Shown: positions 22,077 to 34,390, counted from the first letter of the stretch. The stretch is 64,000 bases of DNA from Hysterangium stoloniferum (GCA_015178975.1 WHVD01000020.1:868001-932000); one strand, 5' to 3'. Numbers and translations: made by a program. The notes: generated by a model not told the origin, from the sequence alone.

Positions 22077-23484
22077 TGTGAGTTTGTTACTAGGAATATA
22101 CCTAATAACCTGCGCGCAACGGTCAAGTCTTTATGATGGTCACTAACACAGTCATTCGTGAAACCAGTCTATAACCAAACACACTCGGAGCAAGAGGCTA
22201 GAGATTGGACCTTGGATGATGTAATCGAAGATGAATACACAAGGCTGACGTAAGCCCAATGTCGTAGAACATAGAACTTCAACAATAAGAGACACTATAG
22301 TATCCCTTACTGGCCGTAGGAGTGAGACTGAGAGTAAGACTTAAGAGATTGTGCTTAAGAATGAGCTTTGAAATGAGATACAACAAAATTGCTTGTTCAA
22401 TAGTGGGCAAAAGAGACGCCCTTATATACATGAGAGAGCACAGGTCAAATCAAACATCTACAAACAACAACACAATAACGATGCGATATGGTGTGAGTCA
22501 TCTCTGAGTCATCACAATAGGAGTGTTAGTAAAGCTGTGAACAATAATAGGGGGAGGCTGCGCTGAACAATAAGAGAATGACAAACAAAAGATGAGATCA
22601 GACATGTGATACGGATAAATGGGGAAACACAATAGAACAATAGGGGAAGTGAGTCAGACAATAGGGATGATGGAGTAATAGAAGTGATGGCTGATGAAAC
22701 ATTGATGATATGAGTCAGAAACACAGGAATCCCATGATAATGTGTCACCCTCAAATGCTATGCTTGATTTCAAAATCTTGACAATATTACCCATCGATGA
22801 ACCGAGATTGGACATATTGTGTTCCTAGTTTTGCAGTATAAGGAGGGGACACAATCAATGACCATTTTAGAACCAGGTGGTGAGTAGGCTCCACAACCAC
22901 GCAAGGAACACGAATCGATGACGACCTCGACGAGGCTCTACTTGACTTCCCTCTGGAACCGGGGTCCTAAATAACTTGGGTCCTCTGTGATCTCCTACTG
23001 GAGTGAACGTTGCCATGTAATAGATTCCCGATGACGGTGGGGAACAGTCCTGCTGGAACACTCGATCAAATCAATAGTGGAGGATTTCAGAGGAGCCATC
23101 ATAGTGCTCTATACGAATGAAGACAGGATCGTCTGGAGCATATGGGAGTTGAATACCTTGTCGACAGAGGAAACAATGGTATTTCTTGGAGGAGCATGAA
23201 TGGGCTGGTAGGGGCTTGGAAATGATGTCTGAGGATGAGGAGAAGCGAGATGTTATTGGGTGGAGTTCTATTTGGGAGTGAAGAGTCGGTTTCGAGTAGG
23301 AACTGAGGGTTACTTTGGAGGACGATGCAGTGTTGAACATGATGGAGTTTTGGTTGTCTGTTTGATGAAACTGATTTGGCTGTGTAGAAGTCGTCTTGAG
23401 TGCCAAAGTATATATAGGAATTTGTGCTGTGATGTGACTTGAAACTATAGCCATATTAGTCTCTTTCCGATTGAACTCTCTACA
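22077..23484 (-). mobile_element. 1.4-kb element nested in the family C LTR
   Basis: Comparison with other family C LTRs shows that 22,077-23,484 is foreign. On the minus strand it runs from TGTAGAGAG to CTCACA (TG..CA ends), with an imperfect 4-bp duplication (TCGC at 22,073-22,076, ACGC at 23,486-23,489, one base off the end). A TATA box (CCTATATATA, 23,409-23,418) lies close to its start. It encodes one small ORF. Class unknown: it could be a long LTR or a small non-autonomous element. Confidence 0.5.
23071..23340 (-). CDS. Small protein of unknown function in the nested element (89 aa)
   Basis: Starts MFNTASSSKVTLSSYSKPTL, is Ser-rich to about residue 45, then has KKYHCFLCRQGIQLPY with a CxxC pair and an acidic/aromatic C-terminus (FIRIEHYDGSSEILHY). 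The start is chosen because a TATA box sits 69 bp upstream. Beyond the stop the same frame continues FDRVFQQDCSPPSSG, so the protein may once have been longer or an intron may join them. No family recognised; the CxxC pair alone does not prove metal binding. Confidence 0.3.
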   Translation of the reverse strand: MFNTASSSKVTLSSYSKPTLHSQIELHPITSRFSSSSDIISKPLPAHSCSSKKYHCFLCRQGIQLPYAPDDPVFIRIEHYDGSSEILHY

Positions 23485-24831
23485 ACGCGATGATCAAACT
23501 CCGTTTACACCCACATCAAAATAACTCATATTGTCTGGTTAAACTTTTGATACGTCCCTTTTATTATGTTGATCCATTCAATCCTATGTTTCACATATGT
23601 CTATCTATATTTGTAGTCCTTGAACTATTTCCTTTTATCGTAATTCCGCTCTTGGTTATCATCGGCCTCCGAACTAATCATAAACTTCCCATTCCTAGTC
23701 AAGCTTATTGTTAATACCGTTTTCCACCCTTCTCCCCATTAGTATTTTTCTAGACACCTGCTACTTGTATATGAACCCGCTGTAGTTGTAGTTACTAGGC
23801 AATCAGAATATCGACTCAGAATACCCTCATACGTTTGTAACAGTCTCATACTAAGAATCCCCCCCCATCCGCCTTCACGTGCGCTCGCCCACTCCTGGCC
23901 CTGACCCCTTGGCCCAACGCTTGACTTGTCCTTCAGTCCTGATCGGTATCTCACCGAAAGGAACTCTTAGGGTTAGTCTTTGCCCATCCGAAATCTAAGG
24001 ACACCCTACGGATATTTGCGAGGGCGCAGCACATAAGCTGAAGCCAAGTCCTTCCGATCGGTCCTTGTCGGCCACCGACATTAGTTAGTTTTCAGTTCTT
24101 AACAAGGAGACACAACAGGAGTTCAATAACTTACATGATCAAATTAACGCTGCCTGGCTGCAGAGATCCATCACAGAATATTTTGGGCCAGATACTGCCA
24201 TAGCTGAAGGTCAAAATTCACTGACACGGTTCGAGGTGTCCTATTCGGTCAAAGACTTCAGGGTGAGAGACAATGTCGTACCTGGAAACCCTCTTCAAAT
24301 TGGCAAAGTTGAGTGTAAGGAACCAGGATTTACTGTCGCTCAAAGCATCGTGAACGACCCTGAATGGTTAGGAAAAAAGCTCACTGATGACTGTGAAGAC
24401 TGTGTTACAGTTGCCAGGATTATACAACAGCATTGTTGTATGCATGTTTCGCGAATGGAATCCATGGCAGTGGGAATGTGACACACAGAACGGTTTCAGG
24501 TATCTTTCGATGGTATGCATTGGGTGTATGAAATTGTGGATCGCTTACAACCCCATTTATACATGGCGATTACGAAACAAGCCCTCCTTCGTGGTGACTG
24601 GGAAATGGTGCAAGTGGTTAGCACTGCTATCCAAATGGCAGGGAGAACTACCCAATGGGAACCAATGGAGGACAAGGACCCACCGAGGTTGGATGGAACT
24701 AGTCCAGTGCAGCATCTTTTTGAAGCCCTGAAGGAGTACTTTCCACCGGAAGAAGCACTGCAGGAGGGGATTCATCCTGAAGCCCGGTTTAGGGTACATA
24801 CAGAAGAGTTTGTACTAGCCATTTGAGTGAT

Positions 24832-27151
24832 CGTCCAGTCCCCACTTAGGAGGGCCTGTTTTGAAATCGCCATATACAAGTGGGGTCAGAGGCGATCTAC
24901 TATTTCATATGTCCAGTGACAATGATCCAATATCACCTGAAACTGCTCAGTGTGACGCATCCCAGCATCAATGGACTCAACATTTGAAAAATACAGACAA
25001 CACTGATGTTGTATTAGGGTTGAGACAGCAATTTGGTCAGCACAGTTATTGGTAAGTCTTTTCCCAGACCATTTGGAGTTACTTAATATACTTTGATCCA
25101 TGCGATACCCAGGTTCCCTACATTCTACCTTTCCAATGTGCAGCAGAGGTCCGGGTATGATGTTATCTTTAATCACGAAATCTGCAATTGACAATGACAC
25201 TTCAAATCATGTCATTGGATTTTCCCCCTCAGCGATTGCAGTATCTGGCCCAAAATATTCAGTAATTGATTTTGGTAGCCAAGCTGCGTAAATCCGCTCA
25301 TGCAAAATATTAAACTCCTGTTGGTCTTCCACATTTCTCAACACAAAGGAGGCCATGTGGAGTGGTATCTCTGCACGCTCCTTTTCTTTCTCCAAATCTG
25401 TGAGTTGTTTAACTATGACAGATCCAGCAGACACCACAGTACCCTTTTTGGGTGCCGAAAGGAATTTTCCTTGAGGACAATTGTGGGATTCATGACCCTC
25501 CTTCTTGCAATTGAAGCATTGTCCTTCTGCTCGAAGTTGATTCATTTCTGTACAACTCAATTTCAAGCAAGGTACTTTAGTGGTGTTTTAAAACCCAGAA
25601 GATGTCGCTGGATGAGACCTTTTTCCTTTTTCATCAGTTTGTCCCACTACCTGATTGGCTTGTTCATTCTTTCGTGGCCACCCTTGGTTCAATTTAACAA
25701 ATGAGGTTTCCCTTCGTCCTTTGTCTATCTTACGAAACTCTTGAGCTGATTCTAATCGAGTAGCAGTCTTGATGAGTCTCTTCCATGATGTGTTGTCAGG
25801 GTTTAACCCCTTATCTAACCATTTTTCCTTAGGGTAATCGTATGCACCATCCCATACAATCTGCTTAAGTTGATGCTCCTGGATATCAGGAAACCGAATC
25901 ACATTATGTTCAACATCCCGAGCAAAATCCCGAAAGCACCTTCCACCCGGTCAGGATGTGGTCAATCGCTTCTGCAACTGCAACTTGTAATCTGCAGGGA
26001 AACAATAGTTGAAAAGACCATCATACACAGCCTTTAATGTCCACTTCCGCTTGCTCAATGCCACATGTTTCATATAGAATGAACTAGCCTTGCCATCCAG
26101 GAAGTAAATGATGAGCTTAACAGCCCATTTATGATCTAACCCATTAATTTCTGCCCTGCTTGACAGCTGACACCTATGATGATGCTGCAAACAACCCCTA
26201 GGAACACGGAGACCTGTGCAATGTCAGTCATGCGATTGACAGGTATATCATAATGATGAGCTGTCACCAAAGTGAGTGGAGGCACACTTGAATATAGTAT
26301 GAATAGAAGCATACCACAATCAACATAGACTGGATCATTGCTGGGTTCAGGTGGAGGTTTCTCTGCTTCAACATGATCCTCTAACTTATCCAATTGTTCT
26401 GTGATCTCCTGTTTGCGCTGCAGGATGAATGTGGTGCAGCGGTCTACTTGCTCCAATGCTGAGTGTAAAGTGGCAACTTCAGATTGTGCCTCGAGAAGAG
26501 TTATCTCGAGTGGCAGTGTTGCTAGCTTGTAGGAACAAAGGGCCACACAGTATTCGATATTAGAAAGAATGATGAGTGCCTTAATGCTCCAGCTATTTTC
26601 ATCCACTGTTGGCAAGTCGGTTCTACGTGGAGGAGCCCTTCTGACAGGTTCCTGCAATGTCACAATCCGGTCTGCCCGAAAACTGTGGAAGGAATGGTCC
26701 GGGGAAGAGATAACACCCACACAGGGGTCGGTGGGGCGATGAGGGTCATTGGTCTCCTCAGTGTCACTGGGCAAGCTGCTTGGGTGTTGAGGATCACGTT
26801 GGATGAAGAGCTGACATACTCCCACTATAATATCATCCATAGGGAGGTTTTTCAATACATTGGGAAGGTGGTTATTGACTCCACGAGACTCCTGGTAATC
26901 GTCCAGGGATGTCCAGTGATGGGGAGGCTGATCTTCAGCATCGGGTTGGGGGTCAGATAGCACCAAGGTGAGCAGATGCCGTGCACCCTCACAATGCATG
27001 TCTTCTTCTTGTTCTGGAGAGAGTTCTTCATTCGCTTGTGCAGTGAAATCACACGGTGCTTGTGTTGCAGGGGAAGGATGGTTGATATGACTGATGTGAA
27101 GCTTGTACCAGAGGGAATCCCAAATTTGTCTCCTTCAGTTCCCCGAGGCAT
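24832..27151 (-). pseudogene. Ty3/gypsy element E2, 5' half (gag), inverted
   Basis: Minus-strand gag. Frames from about 27,151 give an N-terminal region (HHWTSLDDYQESRGVNNH) and a coiled coil (LEAQSEVATLHSALEQVDR, then LQRKQEITEQLDKLEDHVEA, about 26,380-26,520). The gag core follows: WAEINGLDHKW equivalent as RAEINGLDHKW, LDGKASSFYMKHVALSKRKW (26,030-26,160) and EFRKIDKGRRET. A CCHC knuckle CFNCKKEGHESHNC (25,500-25,520) comes next, then SITEYFGPDTAIAEG and IVDRL. It stops at about 24,832 after LLSGDWTITQM. A 100-nt intron-like stretch lies at about 26,205-26,310. The 3' half resumes at 51,661 on the plus strand. Confidence 0.7.
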
Positions 27152-27292
27152 CTACACCACCTTGTTCTAAGCACTCTGTGCATGTGCAGATTGTTTCGTT
27201 ACTCCATTTTACCCATGAAGATGGTACTGTGGTGGATGGGTATCAGACAATTACCCGTAACTGAACAATGGTGAGCTTACCAAGATGAAGAG

Positions 27293-28482
27293 CAATGTGG
27301 AACTGGTATCGGTATAACACTCCCACAAGGACATCCAGACCAAGTACTGGTGGTGATAGGGTTGTGTCTTGAGAGGATTTCTTAGATGTACACACTTCTA
27401 AGAGGATGGTGCTGGGTGGAAAGGTGATGGGAGATGAGAGCTAGAGGGACCAGGAAGCCTAGAAGGTCGGGCGATTAGAGAACGAGACCTCAAAGACATA
27501 TACACGTCTGAAAAGATGGGTGGAAAGAGCTAGGGAGGATGGCCTCCATTGCATATACACGTGAAGGAAAATCTTAGTAAGCAGGCACTCTTACCTTTAA
27601 AACTCTGTCCCACGCCCTAACCTGCCATGTCCATGAGCCCCTTCGACCCCAACTTCAAAGTCCATACCTGACAGTACACCAACACATCAGGAATCTGATT
27701 GATTAAGTAAATTCATGGTTCATTTTTGATACTATGCAGAGCAATTCTTTTGACACCTCATCTTGTTGAAACAGGACTTCAATGATAGTTCACTTCTCCC
27801 TCACATGTATACATGAGGGAGTGACCTCCTCATTAGTCACCCACTCACATCTCCTTCACGTGTATACGTGAGGGAAATGCTCTCTCACCTAGTCACCCAT
27901 TCATATGTTCTCGCTACACTGGTTGTGTCAGTGCCGTCAGTGTTGTTGCTCATATCCACTCACAACCCCCCACCATCACCTTCAAAGTCCATACCTGACA
28001 GTACACCAACACATTGGGAATCTGATTGATTAAGTAAATTTATGGTTCATTTTTGATACTATGCAGAGAATTCTTTTGACACCTCATCTTGTTGAAACAG
28101 GAATTCAACGATAGATAGTTCACTTCTCCATCACATGTATACGTGAGGGAGTAACCTCCTCATTAGTCGCCCACTCACATCTCCGCCATCACCCTCATCA
28201 CTCTCTCTCTCAATTGGGGCCATCAGCGTCGTCACCATCACTCTACTCTCAGTATCAGGGCCATCAGCATTGTCACCTTCATCACTCTACTCTCAGTTTC
28301 AGGGTCATCAGCATCATTACCTTCATCGCTCTACTCTCAGTATCAGTGCCATCAGTGTCCCTCATTCCCATCGATCTCCTGTTTGCCACTGTTCCCCCCC
28401 CACCCACCCCTTTCCCTCGACCCCGTCAGCACTTGCAGTCTGCATCTTTCCCAGATCTTTGCTGCACCCCACTTGTTATTCA
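27293..28482 (+). repeat. Left arm of a long inverted repeat (partner 37,549-38,345)
   Basis: Outer end ACTGGTATCGGTATAACACT matches the complement of the partner's end near 38,345; the inner end is near a GATCT-containing stretch at about 28,470. This arm also has an internal tandem duplication (27,648-27,860 repeated at 27,980-28,165) absent from the partner, and a minisatellite of about 45 bp at 28,210-28,360 (CATCACTCTACTCTCAG). Several hairpins with a GTATAC or GTACAC core punctuate it. No gene. Confidence 0.75.
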
Positions 28483-28531
28483 CCCTCACCTAGAAAGCTG
28501 TCAATTGTCCTATGTATACATTCATTGTGTG

Positions 28532-29464
28532 GATAGTGTTATGTAGGATACGTACAGGGCAGGTCTCCGGAGAAACCTGCAGGATATCTGGAGAAACCTG
28601 CAGGATATCTGGAGAAACCTGCAGGATATCTGGAGAAACCTGCAGGATATCTGGAGAAACCTGCAGGATATCCGGAGAAACCTGCAGGATATCTGGTAGG
28701 ACTTGGCTTCAGCTTATAGGCTGCACCCTGGCTAGATCATGTTGTCCAATTTCAGACAGGCGGACGGGAATCCCAGGGAGTCCAGGTGGGGGTCATGGGT
28801 CATGAGTCGTAAGTTGGAGGTCGTGGGTTGTGAGTCGAGACTGGTGAGAGAGATAGATACGCTGGAGCCTGTGGGCTCCAACTAGTGCGAGCGGTGTGAA
28901 TCAAGTAGGGTTTTAGAGTGGAAAATGTATTAGATTACTGGGGGAAATCTAAGCTGATTTTCTGACTGGATTGTATGTACAACATCTGCCAGTGGAAATA
29001 GACCATGGAGTAAATGTCATACCGAATCCAGTAATAATGAAACGAAGTGAGCAAAACATAAAATGGGAATTGTAAACACCAAATTGGTCTTAGGAACGGG
29101 ATGGAACGGAGCAGAGTCTGAATCGTGACAAAGCATAACCCATAATGGGAAATGGAGCGGGAGTGGAGTACAAATCGTGACAGGTCATTTGACTAAAATG
29201 GGAACGGGGCTCAGTTAGAGCGGTGACGGGATTCTGAGCGGGGTCCGGTGACTGATGCGTGGGACGAAGACGGACATAAACAGAGTCAGAGTCTGGGGGA
29301 AGTCCGGTGACTGATATGTATCATAATGAGGTCGAACGTAACAAGTCTTGATGTACAGAGTCTGGGCGGGAAATCCTATAAACAGACAATTGGTGTGTGT
29401 AGGGCATGGTGGCGTACAAGTTAGTGCCCGGAGTCCAGCAGGATTGTCCAGTCGTAACAGATAG
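28532..29464 (+). mobile_element. Solo LTR, family B copy 2, with 21-bp repeat array
   Basis: A 923-bp element (28,537-29,459) starts TGTTATGTAGGATAC and ends GTCGTAACA, flanked by GATAG on both sides (28,532-28,536, 29,460-29,464). Six units of GGATATCTGGAGAAACCTGC(A) (21 bp) lie at 28,566-28,697. Two to three units in copy 1 account for the 61-bp length difference. Because the target duplications differ (TTCCC and GATAG), copies 1 and 2 are independent solo LTRs and not the two ends of one element. Confidence 0.87.
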
Positions 29465-29493
29465 TTGGAGAATTGTAGTCACTTTCCATGTTC

Positions 29494-31984
29494 TCACCAT
29501 TTTTTGGTGGTTGCAACTGTATACCATTGAAACTTCTCCTTTGATGCCTTCAAATGTCTCTGCTTGCAATGATCAGGCTGCTTGTAGAACCACTTGTCAT
29601 CATAGAAACTTTGTGGCAATCCAGCGACGGCCTTCCGAGTGCTCACTCCATTTTGTGGGCTTTGTACCCTTAACGTGAGCCTCGGTCCTTTGTTTGAAAA
29701 AAGATCACTGTTGAGGTTGCATTGGTTGTCAATAATATTCAGCTCTTGTTCAATGTCACGTCGCCACTTCATCACCCTCAGGTGACAGACATGTGTGATG
29801 CTTTCCCCAATGCCCTCATCTGAGCTATCATCCGAGCTCATCCCATCCTTCCCCAGCTTTTCTAGCACACTTTCCAGCCACCACCAATGCTCCACATCCG
29901 GAGTTCTGGCAGTTTCTCCAGCATCAACCATCAAGTTCACAATAGTTTTTCGACGGTGATCACTACATTTTCAGTGTCAGACTTAGTACTCACATCTACA
30001 TGTCGTTTCTTCTTTCTAGCATATCTCAGTGCCACATCCTTTTTTGTCATCACATGATTATCAACCTCGTCAAGTGTTTCCTGGACATTCATTTCCATTA
30101 ACCTGGGTTGTGCATCAATCCATGATGGTCGGGCCCATTTGTACTTCACTCGAAAGAGGGTTTTAAGATAATCATCTTTGTCTGGAAGCCCCCAATTTTC
30201 CTTGACATCCATCTCTTTGAGTTTTGTGAGGAGAATTTCAATGACCTCAGTGTTCCACGGAGTCTCGGGCCCATGTTGCATGTCAAAGTGCAAGTCACCA
30301 GATTGGGACTATTTTCTCCATCTTTAAATGGAAAACCTGTTCTGCTGGTGCAGTCTGATGGGCAATGAAATCCTCGTCTTGCTGGACGTCAAACACATGC
30401 TTGTATAATGCATGCACAGCTGTCTGTCTTTAAGGTGAACCAAGTTATGTTCTTGAACTTGGTTTTAATACTGACCAAAGATACCCGATGCTCCGTGCTG
30501 GATACTTTTGCCTTCATCCTAATATTTTCAACCTGTGCCCCCAATTTTCCCCCAATTTTCCCCATCTTGGTATGGCCACCATTTTTTTGAAATAAGACAT
30601 GCTTGATAGCTGTCTCCATCAATCTCACCATTTTTTCATCTGCATTGTCCATCTGATCTGATGATGGCACAGATGATTGGAAAGGCTCAACAGGATTTGG
30701 ATCAGGACTTATGTCCTCCTCAATTGGGGTGCAGATAAGCCTCATTCTCGTCGAGATGCCATGATGCTTCAGCTTTTGGCTACAAAGTGAGGGTGGTTGG
30801 GGATATTTCTCCCTCTGCATGCATCTCAGCAAGAATACATTGGTTTGAGGATAATCTATACCTGATCTTCTAAGATCCTCCCATTTTGTTGCACAAGCGT
30901 TGCCATCTCCATTTGGGTATTGGCCTGTTATACTACATATCAAGATTTCTTGCATATAGTCTGTGTATAATTTTTGCTGTATCTCCATTTCTCTCACACT
31001 CTGCATTGCCAGCCATGCTTCATATTGCTTCTGAACCTCTTGTAAAGCAAGCTCACATCGTTTATGTGCCTTTGAAATCATTCAGAGTTAATACCCTCCT
31101 TTGAAATTGTGGACAAACCTCTGCCTCTTCTCGAAGTTTTTCCTGTATATTCAAATCTCTTGTAGATGAAGCTCGGTATGTCTATGTGTCTTAGAAAGCA
31201 GTGAATTAAATATGTACTCTAGTGTCACATTGAAGAAAAACCTCCTCCATAGCATGAAGTTTGTTGTGCATATCTTTTGATCTTTTAAAATTGTGCTTGC
31301 ATGCACATTTCTCATTCCATGCAATAGAACACAATTCCAGGGACCTATCAACTTCAATGATCCTGAGTTTTGTACATGCATCATGGCTTGGCCTGTCACT
31401 TTCATCCATTTCAACATCTTGTTGCTTAGATGTGTATGTCAGATCTCGCAGATTAAATATTCTAAAGGTTTACTCACCTTACGTGTGGTTTTGGACATCT
31501 GGGCATTGGCCATTGTTGCTGCCCCTATGACCTGTTGCTGGCTGTCAGCTTGTAGACTCTGTTGTGCCTGTGACTCATTCCATGGATTGCTGTGTCTCCC
31601 ATGTATCTCAGTATCCTTGGGCACTGCCTCTACTACATGTGTGGCTTGTTGAGTCTGCTGGGTTTGCGACTCATTCCAAGGATTAATAATGTCCATGTCA
31701 TTCTGATGAAATAGATGTGCTCGTGAGGACCCAATGTCAGCAGTGAGGGAAGGAGGATGATTTGTCTTCAGAGAGGGATGGAAGGATCCACCCCCTCCTG
31801 CAAGCTCCTCTGCAGAGGATGTGCCCATTGGTATGTCTGGGACAGTTAAGCTTTGAGAATCAGTCTCTGAGGATTGTGTGTTTGTGTGGCTGGGAATGCT
31901 AGCCCACACAGATGTCAAGCAAGAAAGTGGTGATTCCATCAAGTTCAACTCAAGGAAATCATTGGAAAATGAGAAAGAAGACAT
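29494..31984 (-). CDS. Uncharacterised coiled-coil gene, multi-exon, possibly decayed
   Basis: Minus-strand frames in order: 31,999-31,439 (MSSFSFSNDFLELN, Ser/Gln-rich, a repeated NPWNESQ motif, ending AQMSKTTRK), 31,400-31,200 (coiled coil, DRSLELCSIAWNEKCACK), and 31,081-30,389 (HKRCELALQEVQKQYEAWLA, EMEIQQKLYTDYMQEIL). Then 30,293-29,937 (HGPETPWNTEVIEILLTKLK, KYKWARPSWIDAQPRL) and 29,940-29,494 (LEKLGKDGMSSDDSSDEG, MKWRRDIEQELNIID, AGLPQSFYDDKW). The last two parts match a mushroom family I remember as multi-copy and transposon-associated; function unknown. Exon joins near 30,300-30,390 and 31,090-31,200 need transcript support. It lies inside the inverted-repeat-bounded block. Confidence 0.45.
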
Positions 31985-32059
31985 TATGGCCACTTTCATC
32001 TGGTTGCTGGATGCTTATAACAGTGGGAAAGAAAAGAGAGAGAGAGAGGTCATCTACTA

Positions 32060-32645
32060 ATTGTGTTTATTGTCAGACTTTTCATTTCTTATTTTTTGAT
32101 CCCAATCATTGGGACGACATGTCCATGTAATTGTCAGACTTTAATATATTATTGTTGATTATCCAATGCTCATCAAGGAGACCATGTTTGTACATATTAT
32201 CACTTGGTGACTTTTTGTCCCAGCACAAAGTTATTGCTTGGTTCTCGGATTGTAATGGTAATAGTAATTATAATGTATTGATAAGGCACATTGTGTATCT
32301 CAGGTGACAAGCTCTACACTCTACAATTATACTAATTGACTAATTGTGCTTTTGTACTTCTGTCTTTTTTTTTGTCCTTTGATCCCCAACAATCATTGGG
32401 ACGACATGTCCATGAAATTGTCAGACTTTAATATTATCTTTTGATCATCCAATGCTCATTGAGGAAACCATGTTTGTACATATTATCACTTGGTGACTTT
32501 TTGTCCCAGCACAAAGTTATCACTTGGTTCTCAGGTTGTAATGGTAATAGTAATTATAATGTATTGATAAGGCACATTGCGTATCTCAGGTGACAAGCTC
32601 TACAATTATACTAATTGACTAATTGTGCTTTTGTACTTCTCTGTC
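32060..32645. repeat. Tandem duplication of about 287 bp
   Basis: Two copies offset by 287 bp: GGGACGACATGTCCATG occurs at 32,111 and 32,398, and GGTGACAAGCTCTACA at about 32,308 and 32,590. Non-coding, AT-rich. 32,646-33,390 downstream shows no gene; reading frames at 32,615-32,928 are unsupported. Confidence 0.85.
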
Positions 32646-33399
32646 TTTTTTCTTGTCCACTTCTGCTAAAAGTCTCTGTGTTCTGTCCAATCTCATTGCC
32701 CACTCTCTTCACTGCACTGGTTGCACCTTTTCTCATCCCACACACTCGTCACCCGCTCTCTTCACTGGGTGTCATCGCCCCCTCTTGTCTCCTACTCATC
32801 ATTGTGCTACTCATACCTCACAACCTGCACATCATCACCTCATAATAACAACTCCCCCCACATATACCGACTTCATTTCTTTATTGTGGTCAATTCCTGA
32901 ACCTACATTCCTCCAATGCCGAAGTTAGTCTTCAAAATTCTTAGAATTGCATCAGTACTCACTACACTCTAGACATGTGAATTAATGATACACTGCCGTC
33001 TGTATTCAGCAAGTCATCACAGGCCACGGCAGGTGGCTGTCCCTACACATTGCACTGGTCAGGTGTGGTTTACAAATTGATACCCCTATACTGAATGTTT
33101 CTTCGACAATACCGTCCTACAACCTTATGTTCACAATTGCATTGTAAACATTCACGAGGGGAATAACATTTACCACTATGCATTTTTCTTCAAACGACAT
33201 TGCCACCTCAGCATCAACAATTCATTGCCTCTAGAAAAGGATGACAATAATGGGCATGGTTTTCGTGGGGATGTAATGGTCATGAGAGTTAGCACAAGAA
33301 ACCACAACAGCTTTGTAAATATGTGGGAGTGTGACACTATCCTGGCAGATTAGGTGATCGGAAAGTTGGTGGAAATTGTACTAAACACTGGTGCTTTTC

Positions 33400-34130
33400 T
33401 CACTGACATACAGGTTCACTCATGTACATGTGCAAGTGAGGTGTCTCCGTGTAATTCTATTCATAGTAGTAATATTGACAGACTATTACAACACTGGTAC
33501 TACCGCTAACCCAATCCTTTCTACTTCTGCATGGAGACTTAGAAGGCGATTGAACAGGTCAATGGCAAGTATACCTTGGACCTGATCATATTCCTCCCTG
33601 CAATCTTCTTTAGTTCCTTGAGTCTTGCACAACTAGAGGTGTACTTGAGCCACATCTTGATCATGACATCTACCGGCCAGCAGTTGACATAGTTGTCATG
33701 TTCTGGGAAGTTTTCATTAGTCTACATATGCATTAGTGATGTAGGACGAAGGCATTCTTTTACCCAACATACAGCATGGGACACAAGATGGATCAAATCT
33801 CGCTCTTGTCCTGAATATGATTTTTTCAAATCAAGGTGGTTTGCTACCAGTCTAAAAACACATTTCTGGATGCTAGAGAATCAGTACTTTTTCAAGGGAT
33901 GAACATGCCATCTTACCTTCAGCTTGTTGTAGGCACTAATGTTCCAGTTCAAGGCACATTGTAAGTTGTATCCCCCATGACCAGGCGCCCAGGTTCACTA
34001 TCAGGCTTGGAGATCTTGGTGTCTGGATCGTTGGATACCTCGTTGTTGGAAGCTGTGGACAATCTCAACGTAGACTCTGTGTCATCTGAAGCGGCACCCT
34101 CATCTTCATTGTCATGGGGGTTGATATGAA
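33400..34130 (-). pseudogene. Degenerate coding remnant, family unknown
   Basis: Minus-strand fragments with protein-like composition in shifting frames: HINPHDNEDEGAASDDTEST and PDTKISKPDSEPGRLVMGDT (33,965-34,130), DLIHLVSHAVCWVKECL (about 33,750-33,800), and ENFPEHDNYVNCWPVDVMIK plus MWLKYTSSCARLKE (about 33,600-33,720). Probably the tail of a mushroom-specific gene broken by stops; not identified. Confidence 0.3.
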
Positions 34131-34207
34131 TGTCCCTTTCCCTGGGTCTTACAGGGTTTTTGGGGTGTGTTCATGCATGTACTTTTGGGGCACTGACATG
34201 GTGGCAT

Positions 34208-34390
34208 CCAGGACCTGACAAGGGGGGTGGGAGACAGAGTGTGTGTCGAGGTGAGGCAGTTCCTCGTGAGCCAGGACCTGACAAGGGGGGTGGGAGACAG
34301 AGTGTGTGGCATCGAGGTGAGGCAGTTCCTTGTGAGCCAGGACTCAACAAGGGGGGTGGGAGACAGAGTGTAGTTCCATATGAGAGGTGA
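34208..34390. repeat. 63-66 bp minisatellite, about three units
   Basis: Units start at 34,208, 34,271 and 34,337, each with CCAGGACCTGACAAGGGGGG (third unit variant) and GTGGGAGACAGAGTGT. The third unit is partial. Reading frames over it on both strands are repeat artefacts. Confidence 0.85.

Larger units (their letters stand above)
21962..24109 (-). mobile_element. Solo LTR, family C, minus orientation, itself interrupted
   Basis: Ends at 21,967 and 24,104 (minus strand TGTTAAGAACTG to GGTCGTAACA) with AGGAG at 21,962-21,966 and 24,105-24,109. It is 2,138 bp against 723-830 bp for uninterrupted family C copies; the excess is a nested insertion at 22,077-23,484. Carries the shared AGGACTTGGCTTCAGCTTAT-type motif at 24,021-24,052 (with AAGGACTT). 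It splits the E1 gag frame exactly between GATGAGGAG and ACACAACAG. Confidence 0.8.
21544..24831 (+). pseudogene. Ty3/gypsy element E1, 5' half (gag), interrupted by a solo LTR
   Basis: Plus-strand gag segments: YAYDLWAEINGLDRKW and LDGKASSFYMKHVALSKRKW (21,650-21,790), then FRDEE at 21,966, where a solo LTR enters. After it, from 24,105: QQEFNNLHDQINAAW, SITEYFGPDTAIAEG, IVDRLQPHLYMAITK and EALQEGIHPEARFRVHTEE. The frame dies at a TGA (24,824-24,826) where the inverted arm of element E2 starts. The 21,500-21,640 sequence likely belongs to gag too. The zinc-knuckle region present in E2 is deleted here between about 21,890 and 21,930. The matching 3' half is on the minus strand at 51,660-47,719. 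Confidence 0.7.

Noticed and set aside
28512-28805. Protein with repeated ISGETCR units
   Set aside because: Translation of the 21-bp LTR repeat array.
12077-29464. The two family B LTRs as the ends of one 17-kb retroelement
   Set aside because: Target duplications differ (TTCCC and GATAG) and each is complete on its own; they are separate solo LTRs.
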